From Pelodera strongyloides (lineage: Eukaryota > Nematoda > Chromadorea > Rhabditida > Rhabditidae): 64,000 bases of DNA. How positions within the stretch are numbered: position 1 is the first letter of the stretch; the number at the start of each line of letters is the position of its first letter. Of this stretch, positions 1 to 12,189 are shown piece by piece. The notes beneath the pieces were generated by a model. It worked only from the letters and a program-made list of their open reading frames with translations. It did no database searches and was not told where the DNA came from. The stretch spans positions 170,001 through 234,000 of the forward strand of contig JAANDG010000131.1 in NCBI GenBank assembly GCA_036852015.1, given 5' to 3'. A program made the translations under genes and the position numbers.

Positions 1-1199
1 GCCGGTCCGCCGTGTTCCAAAGTGACGGAATTCGGGCGATGAGCGGCGAGAAACTAACGCAAACCAGATAAAAAGCTGCCCTGTACCGCCAAGTTCTCGC
101 GTGAGGACCTCTAGCGAACTCCCGAAGATCTGGTGAGAGTTTCGCGAAGACCGCCAAGTTGCGCTGTCTCACCGCACAAGTTTTACGTTGCGGGCTAGCC
201 CGCGGTTTAGCCCACAACCGTCAAGGTTCATTTTCGATGTTCGATCTTTGAACCCAAAAATCTAATTGGGGCAGAAGAATCATTTGTTTATAATTTATTC
301 GGTGATCTTTAATGAGAAGGATTAAGTGTAGTTTCAAGGGAGACCTGACAACGTTGCCCTTTGAAAGGTATAGACAAAAAGGCATTAGGCCGCCAGCGGT
401 TCAGTAAGAATCTTTGCGCCAGACTTCGCCAAAGGTTCGCCTGATTCGGGCACTTGCCGCGAGAGTGTGGCAAAAACCTGGCGAGGTCGCCGCGGAGCTT
501 TTCCTGACTTGGTTTATTGCTGCATGAATCTCAGAAGCGCGCCAGACTCTCGCCGTTATCTCGAAGCGCACCGACCATTTTTCCTAGTGGAGTCGCTGAT
601 ATACAGGATGTTAAACTTATAGTGATCTGGTTGGATTCAAAGATAAGCTTCAAGTCCCCAAAACAAAAGAGATCGGGTTTATTAGTATCTAAATATATAC
701 TTGTTTCTCTTTTTATTAGTTAAGTCTCTCAAATAGCCCTACAGGGCACCGGAAATGCATTTATTAATGAAAGTATTAATAGTAATTTCATTCATCGCAC
801 TTTGTAACTTTGTACTACATGTTGTACGCACGCGATTCAATTATGTAAAGTAATCATATTTGGAAATAATCAAAACCACGCCGGAAATCACGTGTTTCCT
901 CAAAGCGTGGACTTTCTATTTCCAATTTCCAATTTCCAGAGTTTCCCGAAAATATTTACCATTAGGTGGAAGAGGAAGAAAGTTATTCTATGAACTCTGC
1001 GCTTTATTAACTAATAAAAAGTAATAATAATATTTACGTTTGAGGTTGGGGGCGTTCGTAGAACCTTGTGATGAAAAGATAATTAATACGAAGCAAAATG
1101 AAACGTCTGGTACAATAAAGTCAAGGTAAACATTGCGCGGGATCGCTGGTGTATTTTCTAGCTTATTCCTTTCGCATTGTTCATTGATAGTAGAGACTT
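1..1199. other. No gene seen; GC-rich then AT-rich spacer
   Basis: 1-520 is GC-rich with CGCC/GGCG words similar to 19050-19300. 520-1199 is AT-rich. No exon with family similarity. Confidence 0.5.
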
Positions 1200-1540
1200 A
1201 TTAGAAAGCGCCAACTCCATAGTGCATTCAAATTTCTGATGATAACTCCATTCTGTGCCGGAAATCACCAAACGGGCAAATTTGCATATGTGGAATGCAG
1301 TTTGGCAGCACAGGTTGCAAAACCACATGGCATACCCCTTTTACGTGATCTAGCATCTTTGAAGTTCTGCATGAATTTGCACGAGATGACCTCATCATGG
1401 TTGAAAAGCTCAAAACGAGCATACTTAATTTTCTCGCGTGTATGTTTTCTGGAAAAGAACAACTGTGACCGGTCAGAGTCAGACATCCATGGTGGACTCG
1501 TAGTTCTATTCAGAATGCACAAAGACACAATGCTCTGAAT
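1200..1540. other. Unassigned block with three overlapping open frames
   Basis: Both strands stay open for 64-99 codons and the minus strand has a good TTCTTTTCCAG acceptor at about 1458. No family is recognised in any frame. It could hold an exon of the receptor gene, but nothing resembles TM3-TM7. Confidence 0.15.
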
Positions 1541-1574
1541 ACATCTTTACATTAGTTATAGTGGTCTCATCGGC

Positions 1575-1618
1575 AGAGAGAGAGAGAGAGAGGGAGAGAT
1601 AGAGAGCAAGAGAGAGCA
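1575..1618. repeat. (AG)n microsatellite
   Basis: Interrupted AG dinucleotide run. Confidence 0.9.
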
Positions 1619-2437
1619 AGAAAAGATAACGGAGAAAGAGATCTTTCACATGACCAAAGTATATGTAAGAACTAGAATCTAGTAATAAGGAAATATTTGA
1701 GCCATTTAAAACAGTGTTATAAAAACAGTGTCTGCAAGTTATGTTGACCAACCACGCGTAGCCACTAACTAATCTCTTTTCCAACAGGCATTTTCTTTCG
1801 CATTTCTGTGCAAGAGAATCGAATACGGTATCGCGTAGTATGCCGCGTGCATACTATCGAACTACCATGTCCTTATCGCGACACATCATGACACGTCTAC
1901 GGTCTACTTTCAGAATTCAACTTCTCATCAGAATGTCTTCGATTCGAAAACGTAAGTCAGCCCGGTTTTCCTTAATTCCCCCGCATGTTCGTCCAGATTT
2001 TATCCGCTCCTACTTCTGGGAAAGGGATGTTAATCTCTATCTCTTTTCTCCTGTGCACAGCAGCAAATAATTAAGCCGCTTACATCCCTACCGAGTGCGG
2101 CTGGAAAACGAAGAAATAGTGCGGATTCGACGGAGACGCAGAGCCGGGTGAAGAGGCTTCAGGGTAGAGATTCTTCCCAAAGGAAATTGGCTTAGTTTCG
2201 CGTGAACATGAAGAAGGAGGAGCAGAATAAGGATTCTACGTCGCCCGCCACGACGCTCAGGTGTCACGAGTTGGTGGGATGTGGTTAACACAATCAAATT
2301 GCTATGGCACGTGGTTTGTGAATTGTATGTCAGACACATGTTTTATGGAATAAACTGTGTTGAGCGAAGGGAAATCACTCCAACTTGTTTACTAGGAGTC
2401 GCAGTCTGGAACTCTAACTAACATCTTATTGAAAGTC

Positions 2438-2502
2438 AATGCCAGGATCCGAACCCGCGTCCCTCAAGTGTAAGTAGAGCCACTAACCACCGGCACCACA
2501 TG
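2438..2502 (-). repeat. tRNA-like sequence
   Basis: On the minus strand GGTGCCGGTGGTTAGTGGCTC resembles an A box and GGGTTCGGATCC a B box. No clear cloverleaf; likely a SINE head. Confidence 0.45.
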
Positions 2503-2680
2503 CATACTGTTTTCTTCGACTTGACGTCGAATATACACATGTTTAAATGGCAGGTTTCAATGATCAAAATGACCACCGAAACATCAAACTTGTGGGTGTT
2601 CATGTGCATGTTTGCGACAATTTTCTAGGTGAATGCGTTACAGTTGAAAAACCAAATTAACCTACTTCACCAAAAATGTG

Positions 2681-2764
2681 AAGAGAGAGAGAGAGAGAGG
2701 GAGGGAGAGAGAGAGAAGGAGGGAGAGAGAGAGGGAGAGAGAGAGAGGGCGGGAGGGAGGGAGG
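2681..2764. repeat. (AG)n/(GGGA)n microsatellite
   Basis: 84 bp purine tract of AG with GGGA variants. Confidence 0.93.
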
Positions 2765-3082
2765 TAAACCGTTTAATAACTTTTTACATTAAGAAAAACA
2801 CCTAATCACTGATCAGACGATCAGATCACAGGCTACAGGCGCGGGAAAATCCCATTGGTATTAAAAATGAATTACGTAGTATACAATCACTGACACGACA
2901 GTGACGTGTTTTTAGAATCATCTTCATTTTTTGCCCACAGATAACTTTAAATCCGCGGCCACGTATTATACTATGGGATTGTGAATTATACTGGTTTATG
3001 CGTAGTTAAAAGGTGAAGATATCCGTGATTATTGAAAAAAGACTATCCAATTGTAAGAAAACTGGATCAAAAATTAGAGAAA

Positions 3083-3502
3083 TTAAAGGAGGAGCCTCAC
3101 GAGAATGAAGTGCTCAAAAAGTTTCCTTTTATCGAAAGATTATGGTATTAAATTCCGAAAGGCATGCTTTACAAAGCAAAAGCTTTTAATTGGAAGGAGT
3201 AAATCAATATAAAACTATGAATTCTATCAAAATTTTGGATCGTAAAAAATAGTTGATTTTCATAGTGGGCATGCAAATTTTGTGCTGGCTTGCAAAATGA
3301 CTTGTAAATTTGCATGTTTAGCTTTGAAGTCTACCTTGCATACGATAGGATATTTTATTTGACTTCGAGTTCTTGGATTAATTAATTCCTCCAAACTAAA
3401 GCGCTGAACCTTATAATACTTGTTTTTTGGAAGATGAACCCATTATCCTTCGATAAAAGGAAATTATTTGAGCACTTCATTCTCGTGAGCCTCCTCCTTT
3501 AA
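3083..3502. repeat. Family C palindromic MITE, copy 1
   Basis: 420 bp. TTAAAGGAGGAGCCTCACGA at the left, inverse TCGTGAGCCTCCTCCTTTAA at the right; GAAGTGCTCAAA/TTTGAGCACTTC continue the arms. Nearly identical to 22525-22945 throughout, so recent spread is likely. Confidence 0.93.
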
Positions 3503-3940
3503 GCCTCGACGAAACGCTCTGAGAAAACTAACATAAAGTGGGCCACTAGTGCGCGGCACCCCCTACCCAACCCCCGCGCACCGCAGCTAAGCTGCCAAGC
3601 GTAGTGTTTATTACGTATCTTTTTCATATCCCGATTCAACTATCCGATGTGATCCGCCAAATCCCGTGAATCAAACATCGCGTGAATTTTTCACGTTTCT
3701 ATACATGTTTTCCCCGCGTTCAGGTCACTTTTTCCTCCCTTTTCACCCAATCTTCCCCGGGAACATTCCCCGAGTCAACGGATCGGAAACGCCGCGTCCG
3801 TGACGGCAAAAAATGCGATTTTCAACCGGAAATCTCATTCTATCGCCCACTTTTTCGGGTGAATGCTCGCGAAAAAAGCGGCTAAACACTTGGTGCATTA
3901 CGCGTACAAAAGTGGGGGTGCAATGAGGAATTGTGATGAT

Positions 3941-4122
3941 TTTAAAGCGAAGTGCCGGCCGGTTTTTGAAACGCATCGAGTACAACTGCATTCTTATGCA
4001 GCTTATACAAATGGACATAAATTAGAATAAAAATCAAGCTAAATTCGAGCAACTTTGCATAAAGACGTAAACATTCAGCTGTCCACAATGCGTTTCAAAA
4101 GCCGGCCGGTATTTCGCTTTAA
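3941..4122. repeat. Family A palindromic MITE copy 1
   Basis: About 180 bp. Starts TTTAAAGCGAAGTGCCGGCC and ends with the inverted form CCGGCCGGTATTTCGCTTTAA. Inverted ends run ~35 bp (CCGGCCGGTTTTTGAAACGCATCG class). No coding potential. Confidence 0.9.
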
Positions 4123-6030
4123 TAAACAAGATAATGTAGTACATAAACCTTGTAACCTAAGTGGTTACTACAAAGAGGATTCGCAGAGACTTTGAGCCAA
4201 TTCTATGCCCACTATTAATTTAGTTTCTAGTTTCTTAGTAAAAGAAAAGCGATAAACCATTCGAGCTCGTTTTCCAGAAAAATACAAAATTTCCTCGAAG
4301 GCTTCGCACATTCCCTACAGTGCAGTGCAATGATTAGGGTGTTAGCACTAAGATGCAAGGCTGTAAATGCACTATATCAAAGGGAATTTTGCCCCCCCCC
4401 CCTCCCATTTGGCTCCCCTCAAATCTCACATGTAATTTGTGTATATATATCTACTTTCATAAGGGTGTCGCGTTCTCGAATTACATAGTCAATACCAACG
4501 CCTATATCCAGGGCGAAAGGCTTGCATTATTTAAAGACCATAAGGAGTCGTAGGAGAAAAGAGCCCTTAACTTAATACATTGTTAAAGGGATGCGGGTAG
4601 CTAGTCGTTATTGATTAAGTTTTTATTAACAGATCAGGGTTACTTCAAAACGTTTCCCGTTAAAAAAATACCCATCTAGCTGTCAGTTTCTTATGTAACT
4701 ACAACATTTCGTACGTAACGCATATGGCACAAACAAACAAATAAACAAACTCCGGCTCCTGCATCATGCTCTACAGCTCATCCACCAAATACTCTTTACA
4801 TAACCTTTCTATTAAATATTACTGCAACGGACGTGTTGTTTACACCATTCGTTTCATAATAAACATCGTTTCTCTTCCCCATTTAGAGGCCAAAAAGACC
4901 ATTTAAGTCCAAAAAACGCCGTTTCATACTTTATGCCCTAGTATATGACGCAAACATGTCATAATTAAGTGGGGCGGAAGTGGAGCGCTTAATTCGGGCT
5001 TTTTTTTGCAACATTCAGGAGCGCACCCGTGCTCTCTATCCCCTACTCGGTTTGGCCCACGGGCCCGCTAATAGCAAGCGGCCCGCTCCATGGTTGGACC
5101 TTCCAGAGAAACGAGTAAAGCGGAATGAGAATGTGAATAATAGGAAAAAAGGCCAACGATTAGGAGAAAGCAAGATAGTTCCTAAGGTTAGATGGGATTA
5201 TCGCAAAGCTACTTTTTATTGTATTTTTTAAATGAAAATCTAGCAAAAGATTATAAAACATGCTTGGATGATGTAGTCGGTATATCCCCCATAGTTGATG
5301 CTTCTGGTACAGTAATGTAATAAATCAAGGGTAAATCACAAACTGCTTCTTTTTATTATACCAATTAGCAGTCTCGGGTGAGGGTCAGTTTCTTTTACAA
5401 AATTCTTGTACATTACATTCAACTTTTAACCTCTGGATTCTCTCTAGTCTCTCTCTCTCTCTTTCTCTCTCTCTCTCCACCTCTCTACCTATCTATCCAA
5501 TGTTTTACCATGGGAAAATGCCTTCAATTTTGTTAGACAAAATTGACGATTTCGAATTACTCTGCACGGAAATACGCGCGGGAAATTTGAATCAACGCGC
5601 AGTGGAACCTCCTCTAAATGCGCTAATCGAGACTATAAAGGCGTACAAAAAAAACCTATGTTACTTAATTGTTTTAGCATTTAAGTGAATGGAATACGAT
5701 GCTGTTTTACATGGAACGGTACAAGGGGGAACATACATGAGAAAATAGAAATTGGATAATGAAGATATTCGAGACTGAACCCGGAAATCTTGTTTCTGCA
5801 CAGGAAACCTTTTAATATTCCACGTATATTACATCATTCAAATCAACTCATATATCAAACACATAGTACTTGTACAAGTGAAACCAAGCTATACAACTTT
5901 AAAGCGGAATGGCACGTATTATGTCAATTATGTGCAAATGTTTTTCCTTCTGTGTTATTCTGTATCCTTTAGGCACAACACGGTATAGGTTTCACAAACC
6001 ATGATTAATACCCTTTAAAAAAAGACTTAC
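4123..6030. other. Spacer downstream of the GPCR exons
   Basis: AT-rich, with a poly-C run near 4393 and a CT tract. TM3-TM7 exons would be expected on the minus strand here but no DRY- or CWxP-like exon was recognised. Confidence 0.45.
5443..5485. repeat. (CT)n microsatellite
   Basis: CT run with TTTCT interruption. Confidence 0.88.
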
Positions 6031-6562
6031 TATGAGATCAGCGACAGCGAGCGAGAAAATCAAGAAGTACTGTGGGCGACTTCGCAAATCGCGCTCTAAA
6101 GCGATAGCGAGAATGACGAATAGGTTGCCGATCACACATGATAGGATGAGCAGCATGAGAACAGCACCCACGGAGACTTGTTGAAGGAGGGGAGGCTTGG
6201 AGGAATCTAAAATGGGAATGGTAAATATAGCGCAATGGTAAATGCATGAGTTTCCACCCAAACGTCGCGGGTTCAATTCCAGGCGGGTGCATCTAGAACT
6301 TTACTTATGAAGCTCCGCAGTAGCGCCGCGCACCCTCATACATAGTACCCTCATACAATACTTAATGACATTTACCCTACCTAGACCTAAGTATATTTGG
6401 AGAGACCGTTCTCATGAAGATAGCGTATTCCTCATCATATGAAACAATGAAAGTTATATGCCGACCTGCTCTGATATCCTCAAATATTGGCAGGGTGCCA
6501 AGTCCCTCCTCGCCGCCCACGGCGCTCAACAACCACGACACGTTGGCTGGATCCGCCACCAT
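6031..6562 (-). CDS. Partial class A GPCR, aminergic type (N-terminus through TM2)
   Basis: Two joined exons on the minus strand: 6562-6466 (32 codons plus 1 nt, donor CAG/GTCGGC) and 6206-6031 (acceptor CCATTTTAG, donor CTCATA/GTAAGT). Exon 1 gives an extracellular N-terminus with an N-glycosylation site (NVS). Exon 2 gives TM1, with the N1.50 context VIGNLFVILAI, a short basic intracellular loop (ERDLRSRP), and TM2 with SLAVADLI holding Asp2.50. This pattern is typical of biogenic-amine and related rhodopsin-like receptors; I cannot tell serotonin, dopamine, octopamine or tyramine types from TM1-TM2. A TTGCAG acceptor (AG 6573-6572) just upstream leaves a leader that starts with the tiny open frame ATG-TTG-TAA before the chosen ATG. 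Exons for TM3-TM7 should lie at lower coordinates (1-6030 or beyond the window) but I did not find them, so the gene may be incomplete or broken. The exon 1 assignment is weaker than exon 2. Confidence 0.72.
6217..6292 (+). repeat. Degenerate tRNA-like sequence in GPCR intron
   Basis: An A-box-like TAGCGCAATGGT and a B box GGTTCAATTCC are spaced as in a tRNA, with GTTT/AAAC around a CCACCC loop. The acceptor stem does not pair well, so this is a tRNA pseudogene or SINE head rather than a working tRNA. Confidence 0.5.
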
Positions 6563-6573
6563 TTACAACATCT

Positions 6574-6821
6574 GCAATCGATATCGGTTTATTGATTTAT
6601 TGATGGATGACGTCATCAAACGAAAATCAATAACAATATCATATCTAGGATCGATGTCGGATTATTAATTGATGAGGTCATCAAAGAAAAATAAACACAA
6701 TCACGAACAACAATGTGTAGATGAAGAACATCACGGAATAACATCTATGTGAATAAAAGAGATATGGCTTCAAAAGGCCAGAGAGAGTTAGGAGAAAGAG
6801 AGAAAAAAGAGTATAGAGCAG

Positions 6822-6859
<38 letters not shown>

Positions 6860-7074
6860 TAGGTGAAGACTAAAAACGTTACAAGTTATGTAAGGCTAAT
6901 ACACGTATTAAACTTTAATCTCATAAGAAGAACAGAGCAGGGGTATGCCATTTTTGTGAAACAATGTAATGATAACTCATAGCCAAATCATCGCAAATTG
7001 GTAAATTTGTGAATCAGAAAAATAAAACAATATGGCCCCAATCATGCATTTTAGTCACGCGATCAATGCCTATG
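6574..7074. other. Region 5' of the GPCR, no gene
   Basis: Two direct GATGACGTCATCAAA-type repeats (6604-6625 and 6670-6690) and an AG tract. May include the promoter; nothing specific recognised. Confidence 0.4.
6826..6860. repeat. (AG)n microsatellite
   Basis: 35 bp run 5' of the GPCR leader. Confidence 0.92.
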
Positions 7075-7255
7075 TTTAAAGCGGTATTACAGCCGGTTTT
7101 TGCAGCGAAGAATGTTGAATCACTACGTTGTCGCGCATTGTATGGAAATGCGTATGAGTATGATTAGAATAAAAATTCGAGTACACTTAGCCTAAATACA
7201 TAGGAATGCACTTGTCCATCTTACATTTCAAAAACCGGCTGTTATTCTGCTTTAA
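7075..7255. repeat. Family A MITE copy 2 (diverged)
   Basis: Ends TTTAAAGCGGTATTACAGCC and GGCTGTTATTCTGCTTTAA. Diverged subtype with AGCCGG in place of CGGCCGG. Confidence 0.8.
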
Positions 7256-7646
7256 CATTTGTTAAAGGAACCAAGCCTAAGCCCAAGGGTGCGCCGTATT
7301 GTAAGACTTAGCCAAAGACTAAACGATTTTTCCATGTTCCTGACCCTTTAAATACATTTTCTATGTACTTTGTTCAATATTATCACGTCTAGACAAAGGG
7401 GTGTTAACTATTTTTGCAGTGTTCGTAGTGTATTAATCCAGCGTTAGCGTATTATTTCTGGAAAATATTCCACAGTATGAGTTGTTTTGACACAAAGTAG
7501 CGAGACTCCGAGGATGAGCACATTACGCATACATAACATCATCATAGATGACAGAGCCACATACATGCCAAGTGTGTACGAAGAATACGAAGAAAATACA
7601 AAGTATGCACAAAAAAAAAGAAACGTCGCTAAAAAAACTCATTTTC

Positions 7647-7823
7647 TTAAAACGGAATACCGGCCGGTTCTTCAAACGCATCGTGGACAACTGAACTCTT
7701 ACTTATTTATACTAATTTGCTCGAATTTAGCTCGATTTGTTATTCTAATATATGGTCATTTAGATGCATAAGAAAGCAGGTGCACTCGATGTGTTTCATA
7801 AGCCGGCCGGTATTTCGCTTTAA
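7647..7823. repeat. Family A MITE copy 3
   Basis: Ends TTAAAACGGAATACCGGCCG and CCGGCCGGTATTTCGCTTTA; opposite arm order in the middle relative to copy 1. Confidence 0.88.
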
Positions 7824-8066
7824 AAAAGTTATTCAGTTTTGAACTTGCGCGCCTAACAACGAATATAAACTAGCAACAGATCAATAAGCAAATCAATAAA
7901 TAAAGCAATAAATAAATAACAAAGCCGATTGTTTTATATAATATCCAACGCGCTTCTCAGTAATAGAAACGCGCCTACTGGAATATATTCTGCATTATTT
8001 ATTAGATAAGGTTAACCACCTAGGTCGCTCAGACATTAGACTACATACATATAAAGGCCGGAGAGT

Positions 8067-8094
8067 TAGAGAGAGAGAGAGAGAGAGAGAGACC

Positions 8095-8130
<36 letters not shown>
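8067..8130. repeat. (AG)n microsatellite
   Basis: 64 bp, two interruptions. Confidence 0.93.
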
Positions 8131-8556
8131 CAGGGAGGTATATTCATTTTAGGAATAAGTATTTGATGACAGGCCAGGTGGAAGGCCATCCCTTAGAATG
8201 AAATCTGCATTCTTAGAATAATTGAGAATAAACTCATTAGCGCTCTACGGGCGTCTGCTCACGGCTTCGGCCATGCGTTATAATTTGGTTAAAGAAACTT
8301 GGATTCGTTGTAGTGTAGACGAAAGATTAAAGCGGGAATGAGTTCAAAGGTAGAAATAAAGACGTTTGATTATTAATGTAATAGTACGTATATATATAAT
8401 AGCAGCTAAAGTACGTCAAGAAATGATTATTGAACGATTAATGACATTATAGGAAGCCCAGAGTATATATGATCATAAGTTCAACGTAGGTACGTATGGA
8501 TACAGTGATCATTGCATTAGCAAAGCAAAAGTACATATGTATACATATGTATATCC

Positions 8557-8735
8557 ATAAAGCGAAATGCCGGCCGGGTTTTGAACCGCATCGAATACAC
8601 CAGCCTTATTATGCAGCTTATGAAAATGAACATAAATTAGAATAAAAAATTGAGGCAAATTCGAGTAAATTGGCATAAAGACGTAAGAATTCAGTTGTCC
8701 ACGAGGCGTTTCAAAAACCGGCCGGTATTTTGTCT
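8557..8735. repeat. Family A MITE copy 4
   Basis: Starts AAAGCGAAATGCCGGCCGGG; right end is eroded (GGTATTTTGTCTGA). Followed within 25 bp by family D. Confidence 0.85.
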
Positions 8736-8759
8736 GAAGTCTGAAGAAAAAGTCACACG

Positions 8760-9158
8760 TTAAAGGGACAGGCCCATCAAAGTAAACCTATATTTACGAT
8801 ACGTCCATAGTGACTATCAAGCATTTTTATTACAATATATACAAACTAAATTTCACATTTATTTGCCATTGAAAACTTTTTTTCCGATGCGCTCTGCTCA
8901 AATGTATACCGTAGAGCCGCAAATATCCTTGTCGTCAATGCAAATTTATCGTGAAATTATAATGCAATTAAAATTTGCATATATAGCTTTGAAATCTGCA
9001 GTTTTATGGTATACATTTGAGCAGAGCGCATTGGAAAAAAAGTTGTCTAGGGCGAATAATGGTGAAATTTAGTTTGTATATATTGTAATAAAAATGCTTG
9101 ATAGTCATTATGAACGTATCGTAAATGTAGGTTTATTTTGATGGGCCTGTCCCTTTAA
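8760..9158. repeat. Family D palindromic MITE, copy 1
   Basis: About 400 bp inverted repeat. Left end TTAAAGGGACAGGCCCATCA, right end its inverse GATGGGCCTGTCCCTTTAA; the arms (about 8763-8881 and 9042-9158) match closely, with a diverged centre. TTAA at both edges. Confidence 0.88.
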
Positions 9159-9214
9159 CAAGTACAAGTAAGGCAGATTGTTTGTAATGATCGCACATCA
9201 TACTAATGATCATA

Positions 9215-9218
<4 letters not shown>

Positions 9219-9249
<31 letters not shown>
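9219..9249. repeat. (CT)n microsatellite
   Basis: Pure CT run. Confidence 0.92.
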
Positions 9250-9250
<1 letters not shown>

Positions 9251-9261
9251 TTATGCTCTAC

Positions 9262-9400
9262 TATACTCTGGTTTGTGACTGGTTCATGACCACTTGGCAA
9301 CCGTCTGCTGACGGGTTGGTCACAAATTGGTCACCAAATGGGCATGCCCACGAAAAAACAGTGAAATGAACCGTCACCAAATGGGTTCGTGCATTTCCCT
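9262..9400 (+). repeat. Dispersed GTCACCAAATGG repeat, copy 1
   Basis: Contains GACTGGTTCATGACCACTTG, GGTCACCAAATGGGCATGCC, CACGAAAAAACAGTGAA and CCGTCACCAAATGGG. The same ordered words recur at 30478, 48592 and 60712. Confidence 0.75.
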
Positions 9401-10653
9401 ATGGATGTTTTTGGAAATGTGGTAGAATTTCATAATATGTATGCGCTTCGTTAGATGTGATTAAAACACAGTTTGTTTTCTTGCAATTAGTTGTAAGAAG
9501 AAGCTCATATGAATAATGATCATAGATTATAGTATATATTGTCTATGATAATAAGTCCACAGGTGCACATCGCATTAGGCTTAGGAGACAAATGCTAAAT
9601 AAAACGCAGAATTATAGATATGCCACTGAATCGTAACAACATAAAATAAACATGATCAAACGTTAGTTTCTAAATAAAAAACATGTTCAACCTCTGCTAA
9701 ATATCACCAGTGACATTATATGATAACCTATAAGACACCTCATTTTATACATAAAAATATGCTCCTAGTTTCCCGGAAGCCTTACAAAAGCAAACTATTT
9801 TAGGAAATATCTGACCAGGGGATTAGCAGAATTCCATTCAGAAAATGTCTTTTTTGTTGAACAAAATAAAGTATAAAGGAAAATTAGTTGGAGGCTGAAG
9901 ATTTTAAAACTTCAAAAAGAGAATCAAAAAGATTACAATTTACTTATCGACTCTCGCACAAGTTCCCAATTTTCACTTTAAACGTTGTTCAAAATGTTTT
10001 ACACCGGCTCATACGACTTATACCTACGAAGTTGGAGGCTGAAACCTATCGTATCTACTATCTACTCTACCCTGCACCTGTCAACCTAACTATTGGAAAA
10101 GTCGACCACGCTTTCTTGTACAGTTCTACACCTACTGTATTTAGGTTCAGAGTCCAGACCATCTTACGGTAACATATATGGCTATATGTCTTCTGTATAC
10201 CCACGGTTAAAGGGACGGGGACGGGGTATTCAGTATTCAGTATCCGCAGGAGACTCATTCAGGGTAATGTTATATAGATATTTATGAGCCTTGCTGGATG
10301 GAAATCGATATAACTAACAAGAAACATGCAACTTTTTATGGCAATTTTTTTTTGGTGAATCTCGCAGTCACGGATCTACGGTAACAAGAAAGTCCTTGTT
10401 GTGTCTACAGTAGGAAACGACGACCACAGTAGTTTAATTTCGACCGATGTAATATAGAAAGCACTGTTTTCATATTTTCATGATAATTGATGCGTTCGAA
10501 GGGATAAACTATCAAATATTCGCTGTTATCCTTGTTTTTTCCTGGTCAATGATGAATTGATATCCGAAACTTCGTCAGCCATAAACAACAGACAAAAACA
10601 TCTTCTGCGTGAAGATGAAAACAAAATGTATCACTTTTCTCTATGCTCCACCT
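9401..10653. other. AT-rich spacer, nothing recognised
   Basis: An ORF at 9888-10172 has no recognised domain and overlaps frames on the other strand. Confidence 0.45.
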
Positions 10654-10944
10654 TATGGGGTTTCCATGTTTGCGATTCGCACCTGCGAAAATGTCAAACC
10701 GCTGTCCATGTTTGAGTCGATGTAAATGACAGGGTCCCGCAGCGATTTTGGATTTAGTATGGATCTATTTCAAAATAGTACGGATCTAGTATGGATCTGA
10801 TACACTTTCGCTGCAGGACCATGTCAAACGTGCGATTCGCATGGGTTACGGTAGGCAGTTGACATGCATGTAAAATGACTTGAACATGGACAGCGGTTTG
10901 ACATTTTCGCAGGTGCGAATCGCATACATGGAAACCCCATTAGG
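10654..10944. repeat. Family H palindromic repeat
   Basis: Inverted arms CATGGGGTTTCCATGTTTGCGA-like and GCATACATGGAAACCCCATTAGG, continuing through CACCTGCGAAAATGTCAAAC and GCGGTTTGACATTTTCGCAG. A diverged copy lies at 56790-57000. Confidence 0.85.
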
Positions 10945-12189
10945 AATCCAAATTAGCATAGCAGAAGACGCAGCGGTGCCGTAGTCAAAAGGTCACCAGA
11001 GAAAGAAGGGAATCGGTCATCGGTACCATAACATAACGAAACGGTAACAAGTATCGAGCTCTGCTATCTGGTATTGGTACCTTGCATTAGCGCAGAAAGC
11101 TACATGCAATTAAAACTATCCGAATCTTATGGGTCCTAAAGAAGTGGTCCTAATGAACTTAGAGCCTTATAGACATCTAAATGGTCGCAGTCCAGGAGTC
11201 GGTCACTGTCGCCATATCATACCGGAAGGTAGTTCAGTCAATTGGGACCTAATGAAGCCTAACGAAGTGGACCTAAAGGACCTCATGGTAGGCTAAATGG
11301 TACCAATACCAGTGCACTGTTACCAGATCATATACCGCAAAGGTTAAAGATAAGGGTAAACACACAGTTATAAATATTGGGACCTCCCAGTTCCCAGTTC
11401 GGGTGCTCCGGGGGGAAGACGAGGCATGATAAAGTGCATGTACATATATTCTGGCAATGGGCTGGAGGTAGACGGAGAGGGAGGGGAGAGAGAGGGATTG
11501 GGACTTTACCATAGATAGTGAGAGGGACCTAAGAAGAGGGGGCGTGGCCTGATGAGGCCAGTAGGTGAACGAAGCTCATCAATGCTTCTTGTTAAACAAA
11601 GATTGAAATGAAGAAGAAGAAGTAGACAGAGTAATTAGGAGATTTGTAATTTGTGATCATATTGTTCCCTTTGCAAAATAAAAGGGCAAATCAGTGTGAA
11701 TCATATCATATATGATTAAACGAATTAATATTTTCCGATGAACTAGAGGAGAATCGAACTGTGGGTATGCTTCAAGCGAAATACTGGCCTGTTTTTGAAA
11801 CACATCTAGCGAACCAGCATTCTTATGCAGCTTATGCAAATGAACATAAATTGGAATAAAAAATCGAGCTAAATTCGAGTAACTGCCCAGAAATGTATAG
11901 GAATGCAGTTGCCCACGATGCGTTTCAAAAACCGGTCGGTATTTTGCTTTAAATTTTTAGACCGGCGCGCTAACCACTAAGCTCCCGTCCGAAATAACTT
12001 CTCTTAGAGTCTTAAAAAGTGTTGATGCTTTTTCATACCATGATGAAAGATGTTCCTTTAGTTTAGGTTTACCATGGCTGTTACTGAGACTTCGGTCCAA
12101 GCCCGATTTAGACAACCGTTTTCTAATGAAAGTGTATCGAAGCTTAACACCCTTAAAAAAGTTCTAAACGGGCCCATAAATCTCATTTA
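10945..12189. other. Spacer with CCTAATGAA-type words and a family A copy
   Basis: Repeated TGGTCCTAA/GGGACCTAATGAAGC words at 11137-11280. No exon recognised. Confidence 0.4.
11770..11952. repeat. Family A MITE copy 5
   Basis: Starts CAAGCGAAATACTGGCC, ends ACCGGTCGGTATTTTGCTTTAA; full-length, mildly diverged. Confidence 0.85.

Larger units (their letters stand above)
1541..3082. other. No confident gene; AG tracts and tRNA-like piece
   Basis: Around 1788-1952 (plus) an acceptor CCAACAG and donor AAACGTAAGTC frame an Arg-rich open segment with no recognised family. The rest is spacer. Confidence 0.4.

Noticed and set aside
5500..5688. 62-codon frame with an acidic amphipathic stretch (IDDFELLCTEIRAG)
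   Set aside because: Looks somewhat protein-like and follows a CT tract that could act as a splice acceptor, but no family or partner exon is recognised.
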